A stretch of DNA of 64,000 nt from Leptolyngbya sp. NIES-2104 (GCF_001485215.1 NZ_BBWW01000001.1:4526001-4590000), one strand, 5' to 3'; shown: positions 36,367 to 45,643, numbered from the stretch's first letter. Notes: generated by a model from the letters alone, not told the origin. Numbers and translations are program-made.

Positions 36367-37548
36367 TTACGGACTGAGCAGAATTAATTGTTGGGCTTGC
36401 AGCGATCGCACTTTCTCAACCGAGATCGGAATTTCTTCAAGAATTTCTCTGGTCGATCGCGTCTGATTCCCATCGCAAGCCTTCATAAACTCAAACTCAT
36501 CCTCTTGTAAGTTGATGATCTGATAGTCGAAGTTAAACAAACAGCGACTTTCCCAACCATCCATACAAGGACTACGCTCAGGAATCGCGTTCAATAACGC
36601 CTCATCCGAACTCCAATCGCAGTAGGGTAAGGGATCTCGACCCAAAAAGAATTCGTAATGTGTGACGGATTCGGGATCAAGCAATTCGATTAAACGGTAT
36701 CTTTCTCGATCGCTCAAATGCTCCGCTCTTTCCAGCAAATCAGGATGATTAAACAAGCGAGAAGCTTCCCACTGACGCGGATTCGAGAAGCCTAAGAATT
36801 TCAATCCCGAAGCATCGATCAATTCAAACAAGGTATGAATGTTGTAATCGACTTCACGCGGATGCACGTACATATCAGCGAAACATTCATCGCGAGTATT
36901 TTCCATCGACCAGCGTTCTTGTTCCCGCCGCACTAACCGATTATTTGGTGGCAATGAGGCGAAAATTTGTCGCCCGATCGCGACTCCTTCCCGATAATCC
37001 GAACGATCCGACTGTAAAAGCGCGATCGCTTCCTGCATCAGTTGAATCTCGCGTCGTCCCAATTCCGAATACACGAAAATGTGAAACAATCCACCGGACG
37101 CAAGTTTTGGGGCAAGCGATCGAATTCCCCGAATCGGATCAGGTAAGTGATGCAGCACACCCACACAGTTAATCAAATCAAACTGCCCTGACACCTGATC
37201 CGCATCGTACAGACTTAAATGATGGAACTCGACGCGATCGGCTCCCGATCGTTGACATCGTTCTCGCGCCACAGACAGCGCTCCCGAACTCAAATCAATC
37301 CCCGTCACTTGAGCTTGAGGATTCAAATGCACCAAATATTCAGTTCCGACCCCAGTTCCGCAACCTGCATCGAGAATCCGGATATCCTGACGTTTTGGTT
37401 TTTGCCCAGTACAGAAGCTATAAGCAGCAAGCCAATTCCAGCGCCAGTTGTAACCGGGGGGCGGCTCATCTAAGAGAGGTTCAGGCGGAAAAGGATAAGT
37501 GTTATAAAGCGCCGCAACCGCAGCACTAATCGTTTGAGAGTCAGACAT
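36367..37548 (-). CDS. Class I SAM-dependent methyltransferase, large
   Basis: 393 residues. SAM loop 'ILDAGCGTGVGTEYL' (about 57-71), then 'VTGIDLSSGAL', 'FDLINCVGVLHHLPDP' and 'LASGGLFHIFVYSE'. The C-terminal ~190 residues form an extra domain with repeated acidic-aromatic segments. Cyanobacteria carry several proteins of this build; substrate unknown. It is divergent from the phasin-like gene. Confidence 0.88.
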   Translation of the reverse strand: MSDSQTISAAVAALYNTYPFPPEPLLDEPPPGYNWRWNWLAAYSFCTGQKPKRQDIRILDAGCGTGVGTEYLVHLNPQAQVTGIDLSSGALSVARERCQRSGADRVEFHHLSLYDADQVSGQFDLINCVGVLHHLPDPIRGIRSLAPKLASGGLFHIFVYSELGRREIQLMQEAIALLQSDRSDYREGVAIGRQIFASLPPNNRLVRREQERWSMENTRDECFADMYVHPREVDYNIHTLFELIDASGLKFLGFSNPRQWEASRLFNHPDLLERAEHLSDRERYRLIELLDPESVTHYEFFLGRDPLPYCDWSSDEALLNAIPERSPCMDGWESRCLFNFDYQIINLQEDEFEFMKACDGNQTRSTREILEEIPISVEKVRSLQAQQLILLSP

Positions 37549-37685
37549 GATTCAGGAAAAATACAGCAAGCGGGTGATAGATCTAGTGTCTCATCCGACG
37601 TGCCCTTGTTGACGGGAAACCGTCATAGCGTGAATCGATCGAGATTTGCCACAATGGACGAAACTGAATCGATCGATCAAATATC

Positions 37686-38009
37686 ATGGATAACAACAAT
37701 TGGGTCACGCAACTTCTGATGCTTGGTGTGGGGACGACTTCTATCGTGGCGGAAAAGCTCAAAGAAGTTGGCGATCAGTGGGTCAAGGACGGCAAACTCA
37801 ACCCCGATCAGGCAAAGGGCTTTGTCGATGATCTAATGAGCCAGATCAAAACCGAACAAGGCGGCTTTGAGGCTCAAATGCAGCGGCAACTCCGCAATAT
37901 GTTGATGGATTTGGGTGTTCCCCGCCAAGCGGAAATGGACGAACTGCGCGGAAGACTCGATCGCTTAGAGCGTCAACTGCGCGATTTAGAAAATAAACTC
38001 TGGAAATAG
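37686..38009 (+). CDS. Phasin-like helical protein
   Basis: 107 residues, nearly all helix. 'AEKLKEVGDQWVKDGKLNPDQAKGFVDDLM' region (read in parts) followed by a leucine-heptad coiled coil 'LRGRLDRLERQLRDLENKLW'. This is the build of short phasin-superfamily or PHA-granule-associated proteins found in cyanobacteria. No PHA synthase gene is nearby, so granule binding is not demonstrated. Upstream of, and on the same strand as, the FKBP gene. Confidence 0.7.
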   Translation: MDNNNWVTQLLMLGVGTTSIVAEKLKEVGDQWVKDGKLNPDQAKGFVDDLMSQIKTEQGGFEAQMQRQLRNMLMDLGVPRQAEMDELRGRLDRLERQLRDLENKLWK

Positions 38010-38046
38010 TGCCAAAATTGAAAAGCATATTCGAGAGGACTGATCG

Positions 38047-38574
38047 ATGAGAGAGATTTTGATCAGCTTCGGGGTAATGGTGGTCTGTGTGGTGCTGCTG
38101 ATTGTGGCACAAGTAACGGGTTCCCGTGACAGCGCGATCGCGCTCAATTTACCCGAAACCGAAGCTGCTCCCATTGTACAAATCGCCCAAGCTGCTGATC
38201 TAAAACCGATGACGACTCCAAATCCTGACAACAAAGAATCAGTCACGACCGCTTCGGGGCTGAAGTATACCGATGTGGTCGAAGGGACGGGTGCAACTCC
38301 TGAACCCGGTCAAGTCGTGACGGTACATTACACGGGGACTTTGACCGATGGCACGAAATTTGATAGTTCCCGCGATCGAGGTCAGCCGTTCAAGTTCAAG
38401 ATCGGTGTAGGTCAAGTGATCAAGGGCTGGGATGAAGGGGTCGGCACGATGAAGGTCGGCGGTCGGCGAATGTTAGAGATTCCCGCAGAGTTGGGATACG
38501 GCAGTCGTGGGATTGGTCCGATTCCCCCGAATTCGACGCTGTTATTCGATGTGGAATTGCTCAAGGTGGGCTAA
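38047..38574 (+). CDS. FKBP-type peptidyl-prolyl cis-trans isomerase
   Basis: 175 residues. An N-terminal hydrophobic segment (about 5-22) is a signal or anchor, so the enzyme is likely in the periplasm or thylakoid lumen. The FKBP domain (about 70-175) has 'VTVHYTGTLTDGTKFDSSRDR', 'FKIGVGQVIKGWDEG' and 'PAELGYGSRGIG.IPPNSTL' with the conserved Y, F, D, V, I, W and Y of the active cleft. Followed by a terminator. Confidence 0.94.
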   Translation: MREILISFGVMVVCVVLLIVAQVTGSRDSAIALNLPETEAAPIVQIAQAADLKPMTTPNPDNKESVTTASGLKYTDVVEGTGATPEPGQVVTVHYTGTLTDGTKFDSSRDRGQPFKFKIGVGQVIKGWDEGVGTMKVGGRRMLEIPAELGYGSRGIGPIPPNSTLLFDVELLKVG

Positions 38575-38599
38575 TTCTGAACTGATCGATTTTTCAAGC

Positions 38600-38632
38600 T
38601 CTCCAGTGTCAAAGCTGGGGAGTTTGTTTTTT
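38600..38632 (+). terminator. Terminator after the FKBP gene
   Basis: CTCTCCAG and CTGGGGAG pair around an 8-base loop, followed by TTTGTTTTTT. Confidence 0.75.
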
Positions 38633-38646
38633 AACTCGATCGCTGT

Positions 38647-39201
38647 CTAATCTTCAAACACAGGCGACCACAATTCCGAGATTTGCACTTCCCAACCTGG
38701 CAACAAATCTGGAATTGTCAATACATCGCCATCTTTTAGCGTCACAGGTTCGGTATTCGATCGACGAACTTCCACCCATCGCTGCTTCGGATGAATCAAG
38801 ATACCTACTCTCGTTCCTTGTGCCAGAAATCGATCGATTTTCGCCCGGAGTCCTTTCAAACTATCCGTCGGAGATCTCACCTCGACCATTAAATCCGGTG
38901 CAAGTTCTGCAAAACTTTCAGGACTCCGACGCAATCGCTCAGCTTGAACAAACGAGACATCTGGAGCGCGGGTATCAGCATCGGGTAAAACAAATCCCGC
39001 ACCCGCACCCGTGACTCGTCCAAGTTTACGAGGTCTTACCCAGTTGCGTAACTGTGCGCCAAACTCAGAGGCAACCTCGTCAGATTCGTATCCAGACGGA
39101 CTCATTAAAACAATTTCTCCATCAATCAGTTCAATTCGGTAATCATTGGCATCTTTGAGTTGAGCCTGCACGATTTCCAGGTCTTTTACCGTGAGAGACA
39201 T
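38647..39201 (-). CDS. Uma2 family putative endonuclease (DUF820)
   Basis: 184 residues from ATG 39201, which has the strong AGGAGG five bases upstream; a start at 39222 is unsupported. Core segments: 'YRIELIDGEIVLMSPSG', 'TRAPDVSFVQ', 'PDLMVEVRSPTDSLKGLRAKI' and 'FLAQGTRVGILIHP', giving the Asp...Glu-X-Arg pattern of the PD-(D/E)XK-like fold. Third Uma2 gene in the window. Confidence 0.87.
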   Translation of the reverse strand: MSLTVKDLEIVQAQLKDANDYRIELIDGEIVLMSPSGYESDEVASEFGAQLRNWVRPRKLGRVTGAGAGFVLPDADTRAPDVSFVQAERLRRSPESFAELAPDLMVEVRSPTDSLKGLRAKIDRFLAQGTRVGILIHPKQRWVEVRRSNTEPVTLKDGDVLTIPDLLPGWEVQISELWSPVFED

Positions 39202-39299
39202 AACAACCTCCTGAGAACTCACATTCTATTTTCGCTTGCGATCGAACCTTTTCCCAATGCCAGTATCATAGGCGAATCAATCTATGATCGTTCTACCCC

Positions 39300-40172
39300 A
39301 TGACTTCGATCCGCCTTCCCCGCCTTCTCAATGCCACCGAACGCCCGTCACTTTCTCGTCAAATGATGCGAATCGGGGCGGTGATAGTTGTGGTTTTTAT
39401 TGCGATCGCACTTCTCGCACCAATTTTGAGCGCGATCGGGCTGATTCAAAACCCGACTGAGTTCCTCGACAATCCGCCTCATGCAGCACCCAGTCTGAAG
39501 TATTGGTTTGGCACGTCTAGCTTGGGTTACGATGTCTTTTCTCGAACGTTGTTTGGGACACAAGCCGCGATTCAAGTGGTGATTCTAGCAACGGCGTTGA
39601 GCTTGATCGTGGGGGTGCCGTTGGGAATGGTGAGCGGCTATCGGGGTGGAAGACTCGATCGAGCTTTGTTGTTCTTGATGGATACGATTTACACGCTGCC
39701 GGGATTGTTGCTTTCGGTCACGCTGGCGTTTGTGGTTGGAAGAGGTGTTTTTAATGCAGCGATCGCGTTGAGTATCGCATATGTTCCTCAATACTATCGA
39801 GTCGTTCGGAATCAAACGGTCAGTGTGAAAACTGAACTATTCATCGAAGCGGCTCAAGCGATGGGGGCTTCTACGTGGCGAGTTTTATCTAAGTATTTGT
39901 TTGCAAATGTGATTCAGAGCGTACCCGTTTTGTTTACCTTGAATGCGGCAGATGCGATTTTAACCTTAGGTGGGTTGGGATTTCTGGGTCTGGGATTGCC
40001 GGATGAAGTGCCAGAATGGGGACATGATTTGAGAGAAGCACTCGACGCGCTTTCAACCGGGGGAATTTGGTGGACGGCGCTGTTTCCAGGATTGGCGATG
40101 ACGTTAATGGTGGTGGGGTTGTCTTTGTTTGGGGAAGGGCTAAACGAATTTGTCGATCGTAAAACTCGTTAA
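39300..40172 (+). CDS. ABC transporter permease, DppC/OppC type
   Basis: 290 residues, six transmembrane helices. The N-terminus 'RIGAVIVVVFIAIALLAP' and 'HWFGTSSLGYDVFSR' type motif ('YWFGTSSLGYDVFSRTL') are OppC signatures. The EAA loop is 'EAAQAMGASTWRVLSKYLF'. It imports peptides or nickel with an OppB partner and ATPases, none of which are adjacent, so its partners must be encoded elsewhere. Single genes of this kind are common in cyanobacteria. Confidence 0.88.
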   Translation: MTSIRLPRLLNATERPSLSRQMMRIGAVIVVVFIAIALLAPILSAIGLIQNPTEFLDNPPHAAPSLKYWFGTSSLGYDVFSRTLFGTQAAIQVVILATALSLIVGVPLGMVSGYRGGRLDRALLFLMDTIYTLPGLLLSVTLAFVVGRGVFNAAIALSIAYVPQYYRVVRNQTVSVKTELFIEAAQAMGASTWRVLSKYLFANVIQSVPVLFTLNAADAILTLGGLGFLGLGLPDEVPEWGHDLREALDALSTGGIWWTALFPGLAMTLMVVGLSLFGEGLNEFVDRKTR

Positions 40173-40340
40173 GGTGCCAAAAGAACTAGAAACCCTCATT
40201 GATTTGGCACATCACAAAAGATCGATTGAGTTTCTGTACATTTATCGATACGGTGTTAGTAATCGCTTTATCTCAGATTTGACTTCAGGGCGTTTCTCAG
40301 AATTTGATCACGTTTTGCCCCCCTCTATCTGATCAGTCTC

Positions 40341-40679
40341 ATGCTCAATCTTTCTTCTGGTGATTTAGATACATTCGAGGATGCTCCACTCTCCGAGGTC
40401 GAACCTTCACCAAACCGCCTCAGTTTAGATCCTCCGCTTGTCAACCCCTGGCGACATGTGAAGACGGTCAATCGCCGTCCGTATCGAGAAAAACAATATG
40501 ATCATGCTGCGCCAATTTCGCCGTTGCGCGATCGCGATTTAGAAATTATGTCGGGCTGGTTCGATCGCGTAGACATGAACGAGGTGGAACAAGATATCGA
40601 CTATCATCTGTCGATGCTCTATCCAGAACCGCCTTGGGAAGAAAGGCTAGATTTGAATTTTCTGAAAGACCATCTTTAA
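40341..40679 (+). CDS. Conserved hypothetical protein, proline-rich
   Basis: 112 residues. No helix or signal peptide. Pro-rich first half ('EPSPNRLSLDPPLVNPW'), then 'ISPLRDRDLEIMSGWFDRVDMNEVEQDIDYHL'-type acidic helix (quoted in part) and a 'PPWEERLDLNFL' end. I know no function. Coding bias (frequent CGATCG in codons) supports a real gene. Confidence 0.55.
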   Translation: MLNLSSGDLDTFEDAPLSEVEPSPNRLSLDPPLVNPWRHVKTVNRRPYREKQYDHAAPISPLRDRDLEIMSGWFDRVDMNEVEQDIDYHLSMLYPEPPWEERLDLNFLKDHL

Positions 40680-40772
40680 TCACACAACTTCGTAAAGTTT
40701 GATTGACGATCGACGTACATCTGAAATCTCGATGCGACCATTGAGGGAAGTTTGTCGCGACGCGAGTTTAGA

Positions 40773-41150
40773 ATGCTGGATTTTAATGCTCTGTTTGAAT
40801 TCTCTCGATCGAACTGTGTAGGAATTTGCGCGTTTCTCGTTCCTGCCAATTTGCTGACAACTTCGCTGACATTAACGCTCACGGGGTTAGGTCGATCGCG
40901 CCATCAGGTTTTTATCGCCGCAGGAATCGCTTCCTTGTTCTCAGGGATTATGGTGCTGCACGTTCTTACCTGGTTTTTGATCGGGGTGGTGATGCCTCCA
41001 ACTTATATTTTGCTGAGCTTAGGAAGTTTGTGTTTGGTCACAAATCTCGTATCATTTTTTTGCCAAACACAAATCCGGGAACTGTTACGCGCTTTAGTCA
41101 GAATTTGCACTAGAGTAGAACAGCCCACGACAATCAAGTTCAATGACTGA
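40773..41150 (+). CDS. Small membrane protein, conserved hypothetical
   Basis: 125 residues from ATG 40773; a TTG at 40752 is in frame. Three hydrophobic helices (about 18-42, 47-73, 76-98), the first ending in 'TGLGRSRH'. No named domain recognised. Its last 8 bases overlap the DUF2232 gene, and that gene overlaps cobT, so the three are translationally coupled. Confidence 0.65.
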   Translation: MLDFNALFEFSRSNCVGICAFLVPANLLTTSLTLTLTGLGRSRHQVFIAAGIASLFSGIMVLHVLTWFLIGVVMPPTYILLSLGSLCLVTNLVSFFCQTQIRELLRALVRICTRVEQPTTIKFND

Positions 41151-41883
41151 AACGCCTAAAGACGATCGCCGGATCGATCCGACCGAACTCGATGAGGACT
41201 GGATTCCTGATGTTGATCCAGAGCCGGATTTAGAAGAACAGCGTCCGGTGCGTCGTCGCGTCGATCCTGATAGTCCGATCGTCATGGTGGAAACAGCCTT
41301 TCTAGCCAGTGCTGCTAGTTTAGTGTGGCTGGTGAATACTTATTTTCCGATGGGTCCGTTTCTGCAAATCTTTTTTCCGATTCCGATCGCATTGATTTAT
41401 CTGCGGTGGGGTAGTCGAGCGGCGTGGATGGGATGCGCGATCGCGGGATTACTCCTCTCGGTGCTCATGGCTCCGGTTCGTAGCATCCAGTATGTGATGC
41501 CGTATGGATTCATGGGAGTGTTGCTCGGCGCGTTGTGGTATCGCCGGGTGAAATGGTTTGTTTCGATTCCACTGGGAACGTTACTTGGTGTGTTGGGTGC
41601 GTTCTTTAGAGTGTGGCTCGTTTCGATTCTGCTCGGTGATGATTTGTGGCAGTATGGCACGATTCAAGTCACGAACTTTTTAGATTGGATTTTCTCGTTA
41701 TTAGGATTGCTCATTCAGCCGTCACTAGAGTTAGTTCAATTATTTGTATTTCTATCAATCATTGCGGTTAATACCGTATATCTTTTTGTGGTTCATTTAG
41801 CGGCTTGGTTCTTGTTCGATCGCTTAGATAATCCGATTCCCCGTCCGCCTCAGTGGGTGCAAGTAATCTTTGACAATGAATGA
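41143..41883 (+). CDS. DUF2232 membrane protein
   Basis: 246 residues. The first ~45 are acidic and charged ('DELDPE'-like), then about six helices. 'PIALIYLRWGSRAAWMGC' and 'YGFMGVLLGALW' match DUF2232, a YybS-like integral membrane family. It may be related to energy-coupling transporter S components, but function is not established. Coupling to cobT could hint at cobalamin precursor handling; this is weak inference. Confidence 0.78.
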   Translation: MTETPKDDRRIDPTELDEDWIPDVDPEPDLEEQRPVRRRVDPDSPIVMVETAFLASAASLVWLVNTYFPMGPFLQIFFPIPIALIYLRWGSRAAWMGCAIAGLLLSVLMAPVRSIQYVMPYGFMGVLLGALWYRRVKWFVSIPLGTLLGVLGAFFRVWLVSILLGDDLWQYGTIQVTNFLDWIFSLLGLLIQPSLELVQLFVFLSIIAVNTVYLFVVHLAAWFLFDRLDNPIPRPPQWVQVIFDNE

Positions 41884-42952
41884 CGCGATCGCAATTTACA
41901 CACAGGAACAAAAAGCGCGATCGTGGCTCGATCGATATCAAGGAAAAAAGCCGCATTTCGCTTGTGTCTTAGGGTTTACAGAAACCGGATTAATTCCAGG
42001 AATTTCAGCAGCCGGAGCGACTCCAAACGATCGACAATTAACCGCGATCGCAGATGCAGAATTTTTAGTAAACGGAGTCCAGCTAAACCCGAAATTTCCA
42101 CTACCGCCGCTGCATGTGGGTGCTTCTCCGGTCTATATTTCTCGTGCTGTGATTGAAGCATTAGAGATTCCGGTAACGGTTTTTAATGCGGGATTACCTC
42201 GATCGCCCTCGATTGATGCGATCGATCTACAAGGGACTCCCGCTCGATGTGTCAGTACTGGAAAAGCACTCGATTTGCAAATCGTTCATCATCTATTTGA
42301 GCAAGGTTTGAAATGGGGTGAAAAACTCGCTCAAACTGCGGATTATCTAATTCTGGGTGAATGTGTTGTCGGGGGAACGACAACGGCTTTAGCAGTTTTC
42401 ACCGGATTGGGAATTGATGCGATCGGAAAAGTAAATAGCAGTCATTCAGTTTGCAATCACGCGCAGAAATGGGAACTGGTACAGCAAGGACTATCCACGA
42501 AGTTCGATGATCCGTTTTTGATCGTTGCCGCAGTCGGTGATCCGATGCAAATTGTGGTGGCAGGAATGGCGATCGCTGCGAGTCGATCGTGCGGCGTACT
42601 GCTCGCAGGCGGAACCCAAATGTTAGCCGTCTATGCGCTCATTCAAGCGATTCAACCCTCAGATCAAATCGTCGTGGGAACAACCCGCTGGGTGGCAGAA
42701 GATCCGACCGGAGACACGGTTGGACTCGCGAAATTATTAGGCGATGCGACCCTGATTGCGACTCGATTAAGTTTTGCGAATTCCCAGTGGGAGCAACTTC
42801 GAGCGTATGAGCGGGGGTTTGTTAAAGAGGGAGTTGGTGCGGGAGGATGTGCGATCGCGGCTTCGATGTTTCAGAACTGGGGACAGGCTGAATTGTTAGA
42901 CGCGATCGAACAATTAATTGTCAAATCTGAGTCAATGAACTCGTTGCGCTAA
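41876..42952 (+). CDS. cobT: CobT-like nicotinate-nucleotide-dimethylbenzimidazole phosphoribosyltransferase (TIGR00303)
   Basis: 358 residues from ATG 41876, overlapping the DUF2232 stop by 8 bases. Motifs 'CVLGFTETGLIPGISAAGATP', 'LGECVVGGTTTALAVFTGLGI' and 'VGDPMQIVVAGMAIAAS' are typical of the TIGR00303 cyanobacterial/archaeal branch. The canonical enzyme activates the lower ligand of B12; this branch is inferred to do so with the local lower base (adenine in cyanobacterial pseudocobalamin). Confidence 0.88.
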   Translation: MNDAIAIYTQEQKARSWLDRYQGKKPHFACVLGFTETGLIPGISAAGATPNDRQLTAIADAEFLVNGVQLNPKFPLPPLHVGASPVYISRAVIEALEIPVTVFNAGLPRSPSIDAIDLQGTPARCVSTGKALDLQIVHHLFEQGLKWGEKLAQTADYLILGECVVGGTTTALAVFTGLGIDAIGKVNSSHSVCNHAQKWELVQQGLSTKFDDPFLIVAAVGDPMQIVVAGMAIAASRSCGVLLAGGTQMLAVYALIQAIQPSDQIVVGTTRWVAEDPTGDTVGLAKLLGDATLIATRLSFANSQWEQLRAYERGFVKEGVGAGGCAIAASMFQNWGQAELLDAIEQLIVKSESMNSLR

Positions 42953-43297
42953 AAGTTGTTCTTCGAGTGCAGCAATGCGATTGTAAGCGGCTGTTAATTG
43001 TGCGGTGAGGCGTTGAATTTGAATCTCTGGAGAAAGGGATTTTTCGCCACTGTGACTGGACGAATCAATCGTGTGAGTATCCACTAAAACGTCTTTGTGT
43101 TCCATTGACGAATCAGGACGGGAATAGTTGTATCGTCCGTTGGTTGTGCCGAACGACGATCGACTAATTCCAGTATGAGAATCAGAGTGCATATCAGTTA
43201 AGGCGTGCGTCAGATTCGCTCCTAATTGTTCAATGATCTGGTGCAGCGAATCTACCTTGCTATTGAGAGCGTTGATCTGGGTTTGGAGAGTGTCCAT
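42932..43297 (-). CDS. Hypothetical coiled-coil protein
   Basis: 121 residues from ATG 43297; the frame extends to 43399 without support. N-terminal coiled coil ('LQTQINALNSKVDSLHQIIEQL'), a Ser/His/Asp-rich middle, and a second coiled coil ('IQRLTAQLTAAYNRIAALEEQL'). No enzyme motif. Its last 21 bases overlap the 3' end of cobT. Similar short coiled-coil proteins are common in cyanobacteria; role unknown. Confidence 0.62.
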   Translation of the reverse strand: MDTLQTQINALNSKVDSLHQIIEQLGANLTHALTDMHSDSHTGISRSSFGTTNGRYNYSRPDSSMEHKDVLVDTHTIDSSSHSGEKSLSPEIQIQRLTAQLTAAYNRIAALEEQLLAQRVH

Positions 43298-43608
43298 TAG
43301 TTCACGTTTTGCCCCTACTTTTCTACGCCTCATCGTAGGACAGGAATTTTGAATCGGGGGGTTTATTCCTGAATCATTTAACGTTCTGTGGGGATTCAAA
43401 ATATAGCTAAAGAAACCAATGAGTACTCACTCAGCTTGAGTTTCAAAAGATGAACAAAGGTTAAACCTAAAGGAAATAAAATGCTGAATTCTAAAGCAAA
43501 ACGAAAGAGCGATCGCGCTTCAAACTGTCTCGAAATTGTCACTGAATTATCAACAGAAACAAATTGAATTCTTCTATTAAAAATAATTGGTTTTTATCTC
43601 ATGCTTAG

Positions 43609-43802
43609 GGATGTTTGAGAAGGTTTCGTTCATTGCAACATCCCGCCCTGAAATAAATTTCGGGCTAACCGGCGAAAGTCCATTGAAATGGACTAAGAAA
43701 CTGAAACGATATCTGAGTCTACTTCAGTAGACTTTCCACCATTAGCCCGAAATTTATTTCAGGGCGGGTGCACAACGAGAGCGAAGAGACTACCAAACAT
43801 CC
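43609..43802. repeat. 194-bp MITE-like element with 27-bp perfect internal inverted repeats
   Basis: Outer ends GGATGTTTG (43609-43617) and CAAACATCC (43794-43802) are inverted repeats. Inside, the 27 bases at 43642-43668 are repeated exactly inverted at 43742-43768 (arms CCCGCCC...GGGCTAA). Two smaller hairpins (AGTCCATT.., AGTCTACT..) lie between. No coding capacity. It occupies most of the gap before the bilin lyase; the remaining part, 43298-43608, is AT-rich with nothing recognisable. A shorter relative lies at 20764. Confidence 0.85.
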
Positions 43803-43873
43803 TCTTTGCAAGTTCCGCGATTGACGTTTCAATCTAAGCTAAAATCACTTTGATCGCCTTGCCTAAACTCGTC

Positions 43874-44476
43874 ATGCTGGATTTTCAAGAATTCTTCAAC
43901 GCCTGTTCTGGATTGTGGAAGACCGAGCGCATCTATCACTACATGGAGAACGGCGAAATCGAACGCTCCTACACAGAGTTTCAGGTGAATCCGCTGACCG
44001 ATGACGAGAAAGACAAGCTCCTGATGCCAAATGAAAATTTGCAAATCGATCGCACAACGAGTTTTATCTTTCCGGGATTCTCGATCGCGTTTGACACGGT
44101 TTCGGAAACGGGCGATCGCGTTTCGATGAGTCTGAAAGCCTTATTCGTTCCTGATAGTGCGGTCACTCATTCCAACGCTCCAAAATTACCGCTACCTGTC
44201 GCGGCTGAAGTGACTGAGGATGTGATTCAAGGCTTTTATCTGCGTGATGAAGGCTACTCGGAAGGAGGCGCGATCGCAGGACGATTCACGTATCAACCGA
44301 CCCGCCAAACGTTAGAAATGACCACGCATTATAAGCGATCAGTTGCGGTCGATCAAATGCGATTCATTTCACCCGATACGCGCCTGAGAACGATCGTCAC
44401 GTATCAACGCCCCGAAACTGGACAAGTTCCAACCGTCACCACTTTGATCGGTTTTGGGGTAGAACGGAAAAGTTAG
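43874..44476 (+). CDS. CpcS/CpeS-type (S-type) phycobiliprotein lyase
   Basis: 200 residues from ATG 43874. 'DFQEFFNACSGLWKTERIYHY' and 'FQVNPLTDDEKDKLL' at the N-terminus, 'RDEGYSEGGAIAGRFTYQ..RQTLEM.THY' later, and the lipocalin-like C-terminus 'LRTIVTYQ' match the S-type lyase family (DUF1001). These attach phycocyanobilin to Cys84 of phycobiliproteins. Which subunit it serves (CpcS, CpcU or CpcV role) cannot be told. The MITE-like element ends about 70 bases upstream. Confidence 0.82.
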   Translation: MLDFQEFFNACSGLWKTERIYHYMENGEIERSYTEFQVNPLTDDEKDKLLMPNENLQIDRTTSFIFPGFSIAFDTVSETGDRVSMSLKALFVPDSAVTHSNAPKLPLPVAAEVTEDVIQGFYLRDEGYSEGGAIAGRFTYQPTRQTLEMTTHYKRSVAVDQMRFISPDTRLRTIVTYQRPETGQVPTVTTLIGFGVERKS

Positions 44477-44497
44477 CACGATTTACCCCCAATCAGA

Positions 44498-45643
44498 ATG
44501 GATCGACGTAGTTTTCTCCTCGGAATTGCTGCCCTTAGCACCACGCTCACCGGATGTAATAGTCCAGACCAAAAAGCGTTCCGAGTTCGCTTGCTGAAAA
44601 ATTCGATCCCGCTTCAATTCCCGAACGAATTTCGCAAACAACTGACTGAATTCAAAGAAACATCGATCGATATCAAACCCGCAGACCAGCTACAAACGCT
44701 CTTCACCGCTCTGCAAGGTTGGAAGCGGCAAGGCGGAAAACCGGAACCCGATCGCTCGTTTAATCTCCCGTTTGTGTCGCAGCCAGCAACGATTCCCGAT
44801 CTGGTCACGATGGGCGATTATTGGCTGTCTGTGGCAATTCGACAACAATTAATTCAACCCCTTGATCCGAAAACTTGGCAATTGTGGAATCAACTGCCCG
44901 ATCTCTGGAAAAAGCTCGTCACCCGCGAAAATCAAGTTTGGGGCGCTCCGTATCGTTGGGGTGCGACGGTGATTGTGTATCGGACGGATATTTTTCGCGA
45001 TCGTAATCTCACGCCACCGAAAGACTGGGCTGATCTCTGGCGTGAAGATTTACGCGGACGAATTGGATTACTGGATCAGCCCAGAGAAATTATTGGTTTA
45101 ACCCTCAAAAAACTCGGTCAATCCTACAACACCGCAAATCTCACCATTCCAACGCTCGAAGCAGAACTCACTGCATTAAATCGCCAAACAAAATTCTACA
45201 GTTCTGATTCGGTGTTGCAATCACTGTTAGTCGATGATATTTGGATGGCGGTTGCATGGTCTACCGATGTGTTGCAAGCGATGAAACGAAATCCGTCGAT
45301 CGCTGCGATTTTCCCAAGCTCTGGAACCGCTTTATTTACCGATCTTTGGGTACGTCCCGCTGTTGTTCCGAATCAAGATAAGGCAGCACAGTCTTTAGTC
45401 GGGCAATGGATTAATTTCTGTTGGCAACCGTCGATCGCGCCACAATTCTCACTGCTCAGTCAAGGCGCATCCCCGATTCTTTCGACACTCGATCCAGCTA
45501 CACTTCCCGATCAACTCAGAGAGAACGCGCTCTTGGTTCCACCCGCCCAATCGCTTGATCGCTCTGAATTCCTCGAACCTATTAGCGATACTACGCTCGA
45601 ACAATATCGATCGCTCTGGACTAAAATCCGATCGTCGGTTTAA
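44498..45643 (+). CDS. Periplasmic solute-binding lipoprotein, PotD/spermidine type
   Basis: 381 residues. N-terminal 'DRRSFLLGIAALSTTLTGC' combines a twin-Arg-like start with a lipobox, Cys20 being the lipid site. The body has the family 1/PotD fold: 'PDLVTMGDYWLSVAI', 'VWGAPYRWGATVIVYRTDIF', 'WADLWREDLRGRIGLLD', 'FPSSGTALFTDLWV'. It should deliver polyamine or a similar cation to an ABC permease, but none is adjacent. It starts 21 bases after the lyase stop. Confidence 0.85.
   Translation: MDRRSFLLGIAALSTTLTGCNSPDQKAFRVRLLKNSIPLQFPNEFRKQLTEFKETSIDIKPADQLQTLFTALQGWKRQGGKPEPDRSFNLPFVSQPATIPDLVTMGDYWLSVAIRQQLIQPLDPKTWQLWNQLPDLWKKLVTRENQVWGAPYRWGATVIVYRTDIFRDRNLTPPKDWADLWREDLRGRIGLLDQPREIIGLTLKKLGQSYNTANLTIPTLEAELTALNRQTKFYSSDSVLQSLLVDDIWMAVAWSTDVLQAMKRNPSIAAIFPSSGTALFTDLWVRPAVVPNQDKAAQSLVGQWINFCWQPSIAPQFSLLSQGASPILSTLDPATLPDQLRENALLVPPAQSLDRSEFLEPISDTTLEQYRSLWTKIRSSV

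Noticed and set aside
40150-40332. 60-codon frame after the OppC-like permease
   Set aside because: Overlaps the permease gene end in another frame, has no ribosome site and no motif.
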